A stretch of DNA of 64,000 nucleotides from Kitasatospora sp. MMS16-BH015 (GTDB lineage Bacteria > Actinomycetota > Actinomycetes > Streptomycetales > Streptomycetaceae). The translations under genes and the position numbers were made by a program. Below the pieces are notes generated by a model that searched no databases, was not told the DNA's origin, and was given only the letters and a program-made list of their open reading frames with translations. The DNA is taken from assembly GCF_002943525.1 (NCBI RefSeq), contig NZ_CP025394.1, positions 4,216,001-4,280,000 on the forward strand, read 5' to 3'. This document shows, one piece after another, positions 7,477 through 14,986 of the stretch; the first letter of the stretch is position 1, and every line of letters starts with the position of its first letter.

Positions 7477-9408
7477 TCAGCCGAGCAGCGAGGTGAGCGC
7501 TCCGCTGATGATGCCGAGCCCGTCCTGGCTCAGCACCGACTCGGGGTGGAACTGCACCGAGCGGTAGTGCGGACCGCGCAGCGCGTGCACCTGGCCGGTC
7601 TGCGGGTCGCGGCTGACCCGGATGGTCGCGCCGAGCGCCTCGACCTCGATGACGTCCCGCTCGCTGTAGCCGGCGAAGGTGTTGTAGAAACCGACCAGCT
7701 CGGTGCGGCCGAACAGGTCGATCTTCTTCTGGGTGCCCTGGTTCGGGCGCTCGCGGCGCACCAGGCCCAGGCCCAGCGTGTGGCAGAGCACCTGGTGGCT
7801 GAGGCAGACCGAGAGGAAGGGCTGCCCGCTGCCGAGCAGCTGCCGGGTGGCGGCCCGCATGTGGGCGATCTTCGGGTGGCCGACCTCCTGCGGGTCGCCC
7901 GGGCCGGGGCCCAGGATGACCAGGTCGTAGCCCTCGAAGCTGTACTCCTCGTCGAACCGACGGACGGTCACCTCCAGCCCGAAGGAACGGAGTTGGTGGT
8001 CCCACATCGCGGTGAAGGTGTCCTCGGCGTCCACCACCAGCACCCGCTTGCCGGCCAGCTCGGCCACCGGGCGGTGCCGCTGCTCCGGGGTCTCCAGCCA
8101 GAACGGCGCCAGCGAGACGTTGCGCTGGGCCAGCGCGGCCAGCACGTCCGGGTGCCGGGCGAAGCTGGCGCGCTCGCCACCGGTGGCCGCGGCGGCCTGC
8201 GGGGTGCCGTGCAGCGCGGCGAGCGCGCCGGCCACCTTGACCTGGGTCTCGGCCACCTCGGAGGCCGGGTCGGAGTCGCGCACCAGGGTGGCGCCGACGC
8301 CGATCCGCACGGTGCCCTTGTCGTCCAGCTCCGCGGTGCGGATCAGGATCGAGGAGTCCATCGTCCGGCCGCCCTCGGCGTCCCGGCCGATCAGCGCGAC
8401 GATGCCGCTGTAGTAGCCGCGGCCGTTCGGCTCGTACCGGCTGATCACCTTGGCCGCGCTCTCCAGCGGGGAGCCGGTGACGGTCGGGGCGAACATCGTC
8501 TCGCGCAGGATGTCGCGGACGTCGCGGTCGGTGCGGCCCTCGATGAAGTACTCGGTGTGCGCGAGGCGGGCCATCTCCATCAGGTGCGGCCCGGTGACCC
8601 GGCCGCCGGTCTCGCTGATCCGGGCCATCATCTTGAGCTCTTCGTCGACCACCATGTAGAGCTCGTCGGCCTCCTTGGGGTCGGCCAGGAAGGAGAGCAC
8701 CCCGTTCAGGGTCGGGCCGGTCTCCGGGTAGCGGTAGGTGCCGGAGATCGGGTTCATCACCGCGGTGCCGTCGGCCAGGCTGATGTGCCGCTCGGGGGTG
8801 GCGCCGACGAAGGTGCGGGTGCCGGTGTGGATGACGAAGGTCCAGTAGACGCCGGACTCGCGCTCGGTCAGCCGGCGGAAGAAGGTCAGGGCGGCGGCCG
8901 GGGTGTAGTCCTCGATCTCCACCATGAACTCGCGCCGGATGACGAAGTTCGCGCCCTCGCCCTGGCCGATCTCCTCGGTGATGATCTCGCGGACCACCTT
9001 GGCGTACGCCTCGTCGTCCAGGTCGAACCGGCCCTCGCCGACCTTCAGTTGCTCGTTCGGCAGGGCCGCGAGCAGCTCCTGCAGGTCCATCGAGCCCTGC
9101 TCGGTGACGGAGAGGGTGATCAGCGGGGCGCCGTCGTCGGCGGCCGCGAAGCCGCGCTCGGCGATCTGGCGGTACGGCACCAGGGCGAGCACCTCGTGCT
9201 CGGCCCGGCCGGTGCCCGGCACCCGGGTGCCCTCGGTGCGCAGCGGGATGTCGGCCAGCGCCTCGACCTCGGCGGTCTCCCCCAGCAGCACGTCGACCCG
9301 GTCGGCCGCGCCGGTCTCCGGGCGGTAGAGCAGGGCGAACGCGGGCGGCTGGGCACCCAGGATCCGCTCGAGCAGCGCCTCGGCCGGCTGGGTCTGCGGG
9401 TACGTCAT
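7477..9408 (-). CDS. phzE: PhzE-type 2-amino-2-deoxyisochorismate (ADIC) synthase
   Basis: Converts chorismate plus glutamine to ADIC. The 643-aa protein fuses an anthranilate-synthase-like chorismate domain (about residues 1-420, with MNPISGTYRYP, DEELKMMARI, FAPTVTGSPLES and GYYSGIVALIG) to a glutamine amidotransferase domain. The amidotransferase keeps Cys535 in SVCLSHQ and His621/Glu623 in FHPE. This order and the SHQ sequence after Cys are typical of PhzE rather than TrpE-TrpG. ATG at 9408 follows a good GGAGGGAAG. The PhzD-type gene lies 77 nt upstream on the same strand, which makes ADIC rather than anthranilate the expected product. Confidence 0.9.
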   Translation of the reverse strand: MTYPQTQPAEALLERILGAQPPAFALLYRPETGAADRVDVLLGETAEVEALADIPLRTEGTRVPGTGRAEHEVLALVPYRQIAERGFAAADDGAPLITLSVTEQGSMDLQELLAALPNEQLKVGEGRFDLDDEAYAKVVREIITEEIGQGEGANFVIRREFMVEIEDYTPAAALTFFRRLTERESGVYWTFVIHTGTRTFVGATPERHISLADGTAVMNPISGTYRYPETGPTLNGVLSFLADPKEADELYMVVDEELKMMARISETGGRVTGPHLMEMARLAHTEYFIEGRTDRDVRDILRETMFAPTVTGSPLESAAKVISRYEPNGRGYYSGIVALIGRDAEGGRTMDSSILIRTAELDDKGTVRIGVGATLVRDSDPASEVAETQVKVAGALAALHGTPQAAAATGGERASFARHPDVLAALAQRNVSLAPFWLETPEQRHRPVAELAGKRVLVVDAEDTFTAMWDHQLRSFGLEVTVRRFDEEYSFEGYDLVILGPGPGDPQEVGHPKIAHMRAATRQLLGSGQPFLSVCLSHQVLCHTLGLGLVRRERPNQGTQKKIDLFGRTELVGFYNTFAGYSERDVIEVEALGATIRVSRDPQTGQVHALRGPHYRSVQFHPESVLSQDGLGIISGALTSLLG

Positions 9409-9485
9409 GGTGCTTCCCTCCGTTGTGATGCGGTCCGTCGGTGCGATGGCCCGGGCCCCGTGCCCCCGGGCGTGCTGATGGATCG

Positions 9486-10121
9486 TCAGCCCAGCTCGTC
9501 GAGCACGGTCTTGGTGGTGACCGTCATCGCGCAGCGCTCCGCCGCGTACTTCAGGGCCGAGCGGTGGTAGTCCAGCGAGAAGTCGGCGACCGCGTCCGCG
9601 ACCAGGAAGGGCTGGATGTCGTAGGTGAAGGCGTCGCAGGTGGTCATCAGGACGCCCACGTGCGCGTACACGCCGCAGACGATCAGCTGGTCGCGGCCCT
9701 GCTCCCGCATGAACTCCAGGAGCTCGGTGCGGTGGAAGGCGCTGTAGCGCCACTTGGTGAGCACCAGGTCGCCCTCGCGCGGCTCCAGCGGGGAGACGAC
9801 CTGCTTGTGCTCCGGGGAGGGCTTCATGCCCGGGCCCCAGAAGTCCTTGAGCAGGCCGCGCTCCACCTCGGTCATGCCGCCCGGCTGGGCGGTGTAGGTG
9901 ACCGGCACGCCGAGGGCGGCGGCCTTCTCCCGGATCAGGGTGGTGTTGCGGACCAGGTCGGTGACCGGCGACTCGCCCGCCGCGAAGGGCTGGAGGAAGT
10001 ACTTCTGCATGTCGTGGATGAGCAGCACCGCGCGCTTCGGGTCCACCGTCCACTTGGCGGTGTTCTCGGGCAGGTCGCCCTCGGCGGGCATCGGGTAGGG
10101 CTGGATGGCCGGGATTCCCAT
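9486..10121 (-). CDS. phzD: PhzD-type isochorismatase (forms DHHA)
   Basis: Hydrolyses the vinyl ether of ADIC to give trans-2,3-dihydro-3-hydroxyanthranilic acid (DHHA) and pyruvate. The 211-aa product is very close to PhzD by eye, with LIHDMQ (catalytic Asp37), [17 protein letters not shown] (Lys123) and CGVYAHVGV, where the Cys nucleophile of related hydrolases is replaced as in isochorismatases. Length matches PhzD (207 aa). It lies 92 nt after the SDR gene and 77 nt before the PhzE-type gene, forming one leftward operon. Confidence 0.93.
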   Translation of the reverse strand: MGIPAIQPYPMPAEGDLPENTAKWTVDPKRAVLLIHDMQKYFLQPFAAGESPVTDLVRNTTLIREKAAALGVPVTYTAQPGGMTEVERGLLKDFWGPGMKPSPEHKQVVSPLEPREGDLVLTKWRYSAFHRTELLEFMREQGRDQLIVCGVYAHVGVLMTTCDAFTYDIQPFLVADAVADFSLDYHRSALKYAAERCAMTVTTKTVLDELG

Positions 10122-10213
10122 GACGGTGTCCTTCCGGAACGGTGGATGAGGGGGGTGGTGCGGTGGCCGGGCGCCGCCGGGCCGGGAGGGTGGCCCGGCC
10201 CGGTGGCGGCCGG

Positions 10214-11005
10214 TCAGTGACCGAGGGCGGCGCCGCCGTCGACGGTCAGGTCGTGCATGGTGATGTGCGCCGCCTGGTCGGAGAGCAGGAAGAGCACGGC
10301 GTCGGCGATGTGGGTGGGCTGGGCCAGCCGGCCGAGCGGGATGCCGACCCGGTAGGCCGAGGCGACGCCCTCGATGGACGCCTGCGTCGCGGCGCTGGTG
10401 TCCTCCCACATGGCGGTCAGCATGGGGGTGTCGGTGGAGCCGGGGGCCACCACGTTGCACCGGATGCCGAACTTGGAGACCTCCAGGCCCAGGCACTTGG
10501 TGAACATGGTCGCCGCGGCCTTGGAGGCCGAGTAGGCGGACATCTCCAGCCGGGCGGTGGCCGCCGCGTTGGAGGCGATGGTGACGATCGCGCCCTTGCG
10601 GCCGCCGTCCACCATCCGGTTGACCACCGCGCGGGAGACGAAGAAGACCCCGGTGGTGTTGACCGCGAAGGTGGTGGACCAGTCCTGGTCGGTGAGCTCC
10701 TTGGCCTGGCCGAGGCGCAGCACCCCGGCACCGTTGACCAGGAAGTCGATCGGGCCGAGGTGCTGCTCCACCTCGTCGATCACGCTCTCCACCTGGGAGC
10801 TGTCCGTCACGTCGATCGGGAAGGGCTCGGCCCGCCCGCCCTCGTTCCGGATCTCCTTGGCGATCTCGTCGAGCCGGTCGAGGTTGCGGTCCACCAGCGC
10901 CACCGCGACGCCCCGCGCCGCGAGGGCGCGGACGACGGCTTCGCCGATGCCGCCGGCGGCGCCGGTGACGACCGCGACCTTGTTTTCCATGCCATAGACA
11001 GTCAT
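10214..11005 (-). CDS. EntA-like short-chain dehydrogenase (predicted DHHA dehydrogenase)
   Basis: A 263-aa classical SDR with TGAAGGIG at residues 14-21, NGAG at 91-94, Ser145 and the catalytic pair Tyr158/Lys162 (YSASK). It is most like 2,3-dihydro-2,3-dihydroxybenzoate dehydrogenases. Between DAHP synthase and PhzD/PhzE genes, the likely job is NAD-dependent aromatisation of DHHA to 3-hydroxyanthranilate, a route known for benzoxazole and related antibiotics. The ATG at 11005 follows GGGG about 8 nt upstream; an ATG at 10990 is possible. Confidence 0.8.
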   Translation of the reverse strand: MTVYGMENKVAVVTGAAGGIGEAVVRALAARGVAVALVDRNLDRLDEIAKEIRNEGGRAEPFPIDVTDSSQVESVIDEVEQHLGPIDFLVNGAGVLRLGQAKELTDQDWSTTFAVNTTGVFFVSRAVVNRMVDGGRKGAIVTIASNAAATARLEMSAYSASKAAATMFTKCLGLEVSKFGIRCNVVAPGSTDTPMLTAMWEDTSAATQASIEGVASAYRVGIPLGRLAQPTHIADAVLFLLSDQAAHITMHDLTVDGGAALGH

Positions 11006-11255
11006 AGCGACCCCAAAAATCGAGGATGATCGACCAGAGTCGGCCGGATGTGGTGATGCGCCTTGTGCTCGGGTCGGACGGTTTCGCCGATCGGGCCTTT
11101 CGCGTTCAGCCCGTCCGTCGGTTTTCCCCGTCCCGAATCCCGACCATCCGGTCTCTTTCCCGGTCTCCCGGGCGAATTCCCACTGCGGATTTCGGCCCGG
11201 CGACTCGGTCGATCGGGCTGCGCTACGCTGACCGGCGATTCGTGCCCGGTCGGTC
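11006..11255. other. Leader region upstream of the SDR gene
   Basis: A 250-nt gap between two genes of the same direction, probably with the promoter of the SDR-phzD-phzE set. A weak ARE-like right half (GTCGGTTTT, 11117-11125) is visible but its left arm is poor, so direct butyrolactone control is not established. Confidence 0.35.
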
Positions 11256-12485
11256 TCAGCCGCGCCAGGCAGCGGCGATCTCGAGCGCCTGCGACGGGTT
11301 GAGCCGGGGGTCGCAGAGGCTCGTGTACTTGTGCGGCACGTTCGCCAGGAAGCTCTCGTCGTGGACGCACTCGGTGACGTCGTCCGGCGTGGTCTCCAGG
11401 TGGAGCCCGCCGACCACGGCACCCGCCGAGGTGATGGCCTTCTGGAACTCCTCGACCTCGTGGCGGACGGTCTCCACCAGTCGGGTCTTGAGCCCCTCGG
11501 GGCCGCTGATGGTGTTGCCGTGCATCGGGTCGGTCAGCCAGACCACCGGGTGGCCGGCCGCCTTGACCGCCGCCGCCATCGCGGGCAGCTTGGCCGCGAC
11601 CTTGTCGGCGCCCATCCGGGCGATCAGGGTGAGCCGCCCGGGCTCCCGCTGCGGGTCGAGCCGCTCGCAGAGCTCCAGCAGCTCGTCCAGGCCCATGCTC
11701 GGGCCGACCTTGGAGGCGACCGGGTTGGAGACCGAGGCCAGCAGGGCGACGTGGGCGCCGTCCAGCTGACGGGTGCGGTCACCGATCCACGGCAGGTGGG
11801 TGGAGGCCAGGTAGCGGCGGCCATCGTCGTCGTAGCGCAGCAGCGGGACCTCGTAGTCCAGCAGCAGCGCCTCGTGGCTGACCCAGACCGGGGCGCCGAC
11901 CGCGCCCAGGCCCTCGACCGCCCGCTCGCGCAGGGTGGTCATGGCGCCAGCGGCGGCCTCGTACCCGGCGAGCAGCCGGCGCGGGTCGGGGCGGCGGTGC
12001 GCCGCGTCCGGCTCCGGGCTGTTGACCATGTGGCCGCGGTAGACCGGCAGCTCGACCCCGCCGACCAGCTCGGTCGGCTTGGAGCGGGGCTTGCCGAACT
12101 GGCCGGCCATCCGGCCGATCCGGAGCACCGGGCGGGGGTTGTGCAGGGCCATCACGCCGGCCAGGGCGTCGAGCAGCGCGACCTTGCGGGTCACGTAGCC
12201 CGGCTCGCACTCGACCGGGTCCTCCGCGCAGTCACCGGCCTGGACGACCTGCAACCGCCCCTCGGCCACCTCGGCCAGCAGCGAACGCAGCTGGGCGACC
12301 TCGGAGGAGCTGACCAGCCCCGGACGGTCGGCGAGTTCGGTGCGGATCTCGTCGAGGAGCTCCGCGTCACTGGGCTCCCATTCCGGCTGCTGGTGGGCGG
12401 GGAGCGACTTCCAGAAGTCGATCCCACCCTCCGGCAGCGCCGAATCGGCGGCTGCCGGCCGCGGCGCAATCGCGTCGCTGATCAT
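11256..12485 (-). CDS. Class II DAHP synthase (PhzC-type)
   Basis: Condenses phosphoenolpyruvate and erythrose 4-phosphate into DAHP, the entry step of the shikimate pathway. The 409-aa product shows the plant-type (class II) signature: VQAGDCAED with metal Cys86, RIGRMAGQFGKPRS, HMVNSPEPD, KVGPSM, LIARMGADKV, WLTDPMHGNT and GGLHLE. It is shorter than primary actinobacterial enzymes (about 450 aa), like copies in antibiotic clusters. ATG at 12485 follows GGAGG. An upstream gap of 519 nt means it can start its own transcript running into the SDR-phzD-phzE genes. Confidence 0.93.
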   Translation of the reverse strand: MISDAIAPRPAAADSALPEGGIDFWKSLPAHQQPEWEPSDAELLDEIRTELADRPGLVSSSEVAQLRSLLAEVAEGRLQVVQAGDCAEDPVECEPGYVTRKVALLDALAGVMALHNPRPVLRIGRMAGQFGKPRSKPTELVGGVELPVYRGHMVNSPEPDAAHRRPDPRRLLAGYEAAAGAMTTLRERAVEGLGAVGAPVWVSHEALLLDYEVPLLRYDDDGRRYLASTHLPWIGDRTRQLDGAHVALLASVSNPVASKVGPSMGLDELLELCERLDPQREPGRLTLIARMGADKVAAKLPAMAAAVKAAGHPVVWLTDPMHGNTISGPEGLKTRLVETVRHEVEEFQKAITSAGAVVGGLHLETTPDDVTECVHDESFLANVPHKYTSLCDPRLNPSQALEIAAAWRG

Positions 12486-13004
12486 CCAGAACCTCCATGG
12501 TTACGAATTCTGCACTTGCCTTGCGCTTGCCTTGATTGCACCGGAGAGCCCGGTATTCATGGTCACCGGGGCTCCCTTTCACCGAGTCTGAATAGCCCTC
12601 AGAAGGGGGTCAACGGCGTCAAAAAAACTTCGTCAGGTGCCCTGAACTCCGTCAGCTGGGCCATAATTCCAGATCCCCGCACAACCCCCGGGGAATTCCA
12701 CCGGGAAATCGGCTTCATATGGCAGGACGGGTATTTATCGGAAATTCCGCGGACAGTTCCGTCAGAGTGCCCGCACCTGACCGGCCGACCGGGGCGACTG
12801 CGCCAGGTCGCCCGTCCCCGGGGAAGTCGCCGACCCAGTCCGTCAGATCGCCGGCGGACCCGGGAACGGCGAAGGGCCCGACCACCTCGGGGGGACGAGG
12901 GTGGTCGGGCCCTTGACCTGCCGCCACTAAGGGGAGTCGCCGTGCCGGGGGGAGGTCACGGGCGGGGCGGCCGACAGATGGCTCATCGGATGGTGCGTCA
13001 GTTG
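12486..13004. other. Intergenic region with DAHP synthase promoter and a terminator
   Basis: This 519-nt gap holds no supported gene. It is less GC-rich between 12520 and 12740 (runs such as CAAAAAAACTTCG), fitting a promoter for the leftward DAHP synthase gene. The hairpin at 12872-12914 ends the transketolase-domain gene. No ARE-like site was found. Confidence 0.5.
12872..12914. terminator. Terminator after transketolase-domain gene
   Basis: AAGGGCCCGACCACC (12872-12886) pairs perfectly with 12900-12914 over 15 bp around a 13-nt loop, 90 nt past the stop codon of the leftward gene. Confidence 0.75.
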
Positions 13005-13508
13005 TCAGTCGGTACAGTCGAGTTGACGGCGCCTCGCCTGGGCGAGGCTGGCCCGGGCGTGCGCCGCGACCAACTCGGGGGTGAAGCCGTACTGCTCGTA
13101 GAGCGCGTGGTACGGGGACGAGACCCCGCACCGGCCCAGCCCGACGGCGCCGGACTGCTCGCTCGCCATCGCGTACCGGCCCAGCGCGGCGGCGGCCCCG
13201 ACCGAGACCTTGGCGAGCGCGGCCGGCGGCAGCACCGCCGCCCGGTAGGCCGCGTCCTGCCCCTCGAACCAGGCGGCGCAGGGCATCGAGACCACCCGGG
13301 TCGGGATGCCCTCGCGCTCCAGGATCTCCTGCACCCGCAGGGCCGTCGGCTCCTCGCCGCCGGTCGCGATCAGGACCACCTCGGGCACCCCGCCGACGGC
13401 CTCCGCCAGCACGTACCCGCCCCGGGTCGCGCCGTCCGCCGCGGCGGCGGCCAGGCAGCGCTCCAGGTCACTCCACTCGGAGGGTGCTGCTACGTTCGTC
13501 GCGCTCAT
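13005..13508 (-). CDS. Stand-alone transketolase C-terminal domain
   Basis: The 167-aa product matches only the last third of transketolase: VVLIATGGE, then EGIPTRVVSMPCAAWFEGQD, then VLPP and VSVGAAAALG, ending in the FGFT-like YGFTPELV helix. The thiamine-diphosphate and pyrimidine-binding domains are absent, so it cannot be a transketolase alone. It begins cleanly at ATG 13508 and ends in a terminator, so it looks like a real short gene rather than a window artefact. Its position next to DAHP synthase, which uses the transketolase product erythrose 4-phosphate, suggests a relic of a duplicated transketolase or a regulatory partner. Confidence 0.75.
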   Translation of the reverse strand: MSATNVAAPSEWSDLERCLAAAAADGATRGGYVLAEAVGGVPEVVLIATGGEEPTALRVQEILEREGIPTRVVSMPCAAWFEGQDAAYRAAVLPPAALAKVSVGAAAALGRYAMASEQSGAVGLGRCGVSSPYHALYEQYGFTPELVAAHARASLAQARRRQLDCTD

Positions 13509-13730
13509 CGGAAGGCTCAGGGCTCCTCTCCAAGACGCTGTACGGCGTGGCTGGACGGCGGGCGGGGACGCCCGCTGAGCATCTCCGACTGTCCTGCACC
13601 CGGCCGACGCCCCGCAACGCCCCACCCGCGACTCCGTCAGCTGCCCCGGGCCCGCGCCCGGCCGCTCTCGCGGTACGCGCCATGCTGAATCCGGTTGCCG
13701 TAGCGCCGCTGAAGCTCCGACAATCCTGCG

Positions 13731-14351
13731 GTGAGCGACGACTCGAACTCCCCCGCCGGCCCGCCTGACTCCCCTGCCCCCGAAGGCTTCCGGCTCAAGC
13801 CCACACTGCTCGGCGAGCGGGTCCGGCTGCGCCCCTTCGTCCCCGCGGACGTGGCCGCGCTGGCCCCCGCCTTCCAGGACCGCGAGTTGCTCCGGCTGAC
13901 CGGCAGCACGCACGGCCCGGACGACCCGCTGCCGCTCCAGGACCCGGGCCAGGCCGAGGAGTTCCGCGTCTGGCGGAACGCCCAGCCGGACCGTCTCGAC
14001 CTCGCGGTGGTCGAGCTGGCCACCGACCGGTGCGTCGGCGAGGTGGTGCTCAACCAGTGGAACGAGGGCAACCGGAGCTGCAACTTCCGCTGCCTGCTCA
14101 CCGCCGAGGGCCGCGACCGGGGTCTGGGCACCGAGGCGATCCGGCTGCTGCTCGACCACGCCTTCACCCGAGTCGGCCTGCACCGCGTCTCGCTGACCGT
14201 GCTGGAGTTCAACCCCCGGGCCCGGCGGGTCTACGAGAAGGTCGGCTTCGTGGCGGAGGGCGTGCTGCGGGACGACCTCTGGTACGACGGCGCCTGGTAC
14301 GACTCCACCGTGATGTCCGTGCTGGCCCACGAATGGCCCCCGGCCGGTTAA
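13731..14351 (+). CDS. GNAT-family N-acetyltransferase (RimJ/RimL-like)
   Basis: A 206-aa protein with the GNAT fold: VRLRPFVPADVAALAP at the start of the domain, the acetyl-CoA loop region EGRDRGLGTEAIRLLLDH, and the closing NPRARRVYEKVGF segment typical of RimJ/RimL and spermidine-type acetyltransferases. The first 30 residues are a Pro/Ser-rich tail. GTG start at 13731. The acceptor is not predictable. It diverges from the transketolase-domain gene. Confidence 0.8.
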   Translation: MSDDSNSPAGPPDSPAPEGFRLKPTLLGERVRLRPFVPADVAALAPAFQDRELLRLTGSTHGPDDPLPLQDPGQAEEFRVWRNAQPDRLDLAVVELATDRCVGEVVLNQWNEGNRSCNFRCLLTAEGRDRGLGTEAIRLLLDHAFTRVGLHRVSLTVLEFNPRARRVYEKVGFVAEGVLRDDLWYDGAWYDSTVMSVLAHEWPPAG

Positions 14352-14380
14352 ACCGTTGGGCCGGGCGGCGGACGGGCGGT

Positions 14381-14386
14381 TATCGT
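14381..14386 (+). promoter_or_regulatory. -10 box of a leaderless promoter
   Basis: TATCGT fits the TANNNT consensus and ends 6 nt before the ATG at 14393, so transcription should start at or next to the start codon. No ribosome site is visible. Confidence 0.6.
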
Positions 14387-14392
14387 CCACGG

Positions 14393-14752
14393 ATGACTGA
14401 CCGGACCTTCCGCGTGACCGTGCGCGGCTCCTTCGACGGCCTCACCCCCGAGCAGCGCGCCGAGCTGCTGGCCGAGGCCGCCGAGCACGACGTGCTGCAC
14501 GCCGCCTTCACCCCCGAGGGCCACCTCAGCTACGACCTGGCCGCCCGGCCGTTCTTCACCTTCCGCTTCCTGGAGCACGGCGAGGCCGAGGAGGACATCG
14601 TGGCCGCCACCATGCGCGCCCAGACCGCCGCCGAGCTCTGGCTCACCGACCGGGGCTACGGCTACAAGCAGCTCAAGTGCCAGGCCGAGGACCTCTCCCT
14701 GGCCGCCCTCGGCAAGCGCCAACGCCAGGCCCGCGCCGCCGCCGAGGGCTGA
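14393..14752 (+). CDS. DUF6204-like conserved protein
   Basis: A 119-aa soluble protein found widely in streptomycetes, which I recall as the DUF6204 family (not checked). It opens with FRVTVRGSFDGLTPEQRAEL and keeps a Tyr-rich C-terminal stretch DRGYGYKQL followed by a basic tail. No enzyme motif is visible and function is unknown. Translation is probably leaderless. A strong terminator shared with the convergent tRNA follows. Confidence 0.7.
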   Translation: MTDRTFRVTVRGSFDGLTPEQRAELLAEAAEHDVLHAAFTPEGHLSYDLAARPFFTFRFLEHGEAEEDIVAATMRAQTAAELWLTDRGYGYKQLKCQAEDLSLAALGKRQRQARAAAEG

Positions 14753-14768
14753 CCGCCCCCGAACGGCG

Positions 14769-14803
14769 ACGACCCCTGACCGGATGCCCCGGTCAGGGGT
14801 CGT
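14769..14803. terminator. Bidirectional terminator, 15-bp stem
   Basis: Arms 14769-14783 and 14789-14803 pair perfectly around a 5-nt loop, followed by TCTCT. It lies between the DUF6204-like gene and the convergent tRNA-Ser gene and can serve both. Confidence 0.8.
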
Positions 14804-14809
14804 TCTCTG

Positions 14810-14897
14810 CGGAGAGCGTGGGATTTGAACCCACGGTGCGGGGTCACCGCACGACAGTTTTCAAGACTGTTCCCTTAGGCCGCTCGGGCAGCTCTCC
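14810..14897 (-). tRNA. tRNA-Ser (anticodon UGA)
   Basis: Read on the minus strand, the 88-nt sequence starts GGAGAGC and ends GCTCTCC plus discriminator G, giving a 7-bp acceptor stem. The anticodon arm ACAGTCTTGAAAACTGT places TGA in the loop, and a long variable arm is present as in tRNA-Ser. The T-arm GGTTCAAATCC is typical. CCA is not encoded. Confidence 0.95.
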
Positions 14898-14962
14898 TGG
14901 CGGAGGTCAGCCTAACGGGTCCGGCGGGGTTCGGTGCACTCGGTTACGGGCCGAGCGTCAGC

Positions 14963-14986
14963 CTCGGGATGTCACTCGGGATGTCA
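14963..14986. repeat. 12-bp tandem duplication over a stop codon
   Basis: CTCGGGATGTCA occurs twice without a gap (14963-14974 and 14975-14986). The second copy contains the stop codon of the HtrA gene, so the stop would survive loss of one copy. Probably a harmless slippage product. Confidence 0.7.

Noticed and set aside
7546-9570. 674-codon open frame antisense to the PhzE-type gene
   Set aside because: Antisense shadow of a well-supported gene; the translation is His/Gln/Gly/Leu-rich with no recognisable domain.
11117-11125. Possible fourth ARE upstream of the SDR gene (GTCGGTTTT)
   Set aside because: Only the right half resembles an ARE; the left arm does not pair, so I do not call it an operator.
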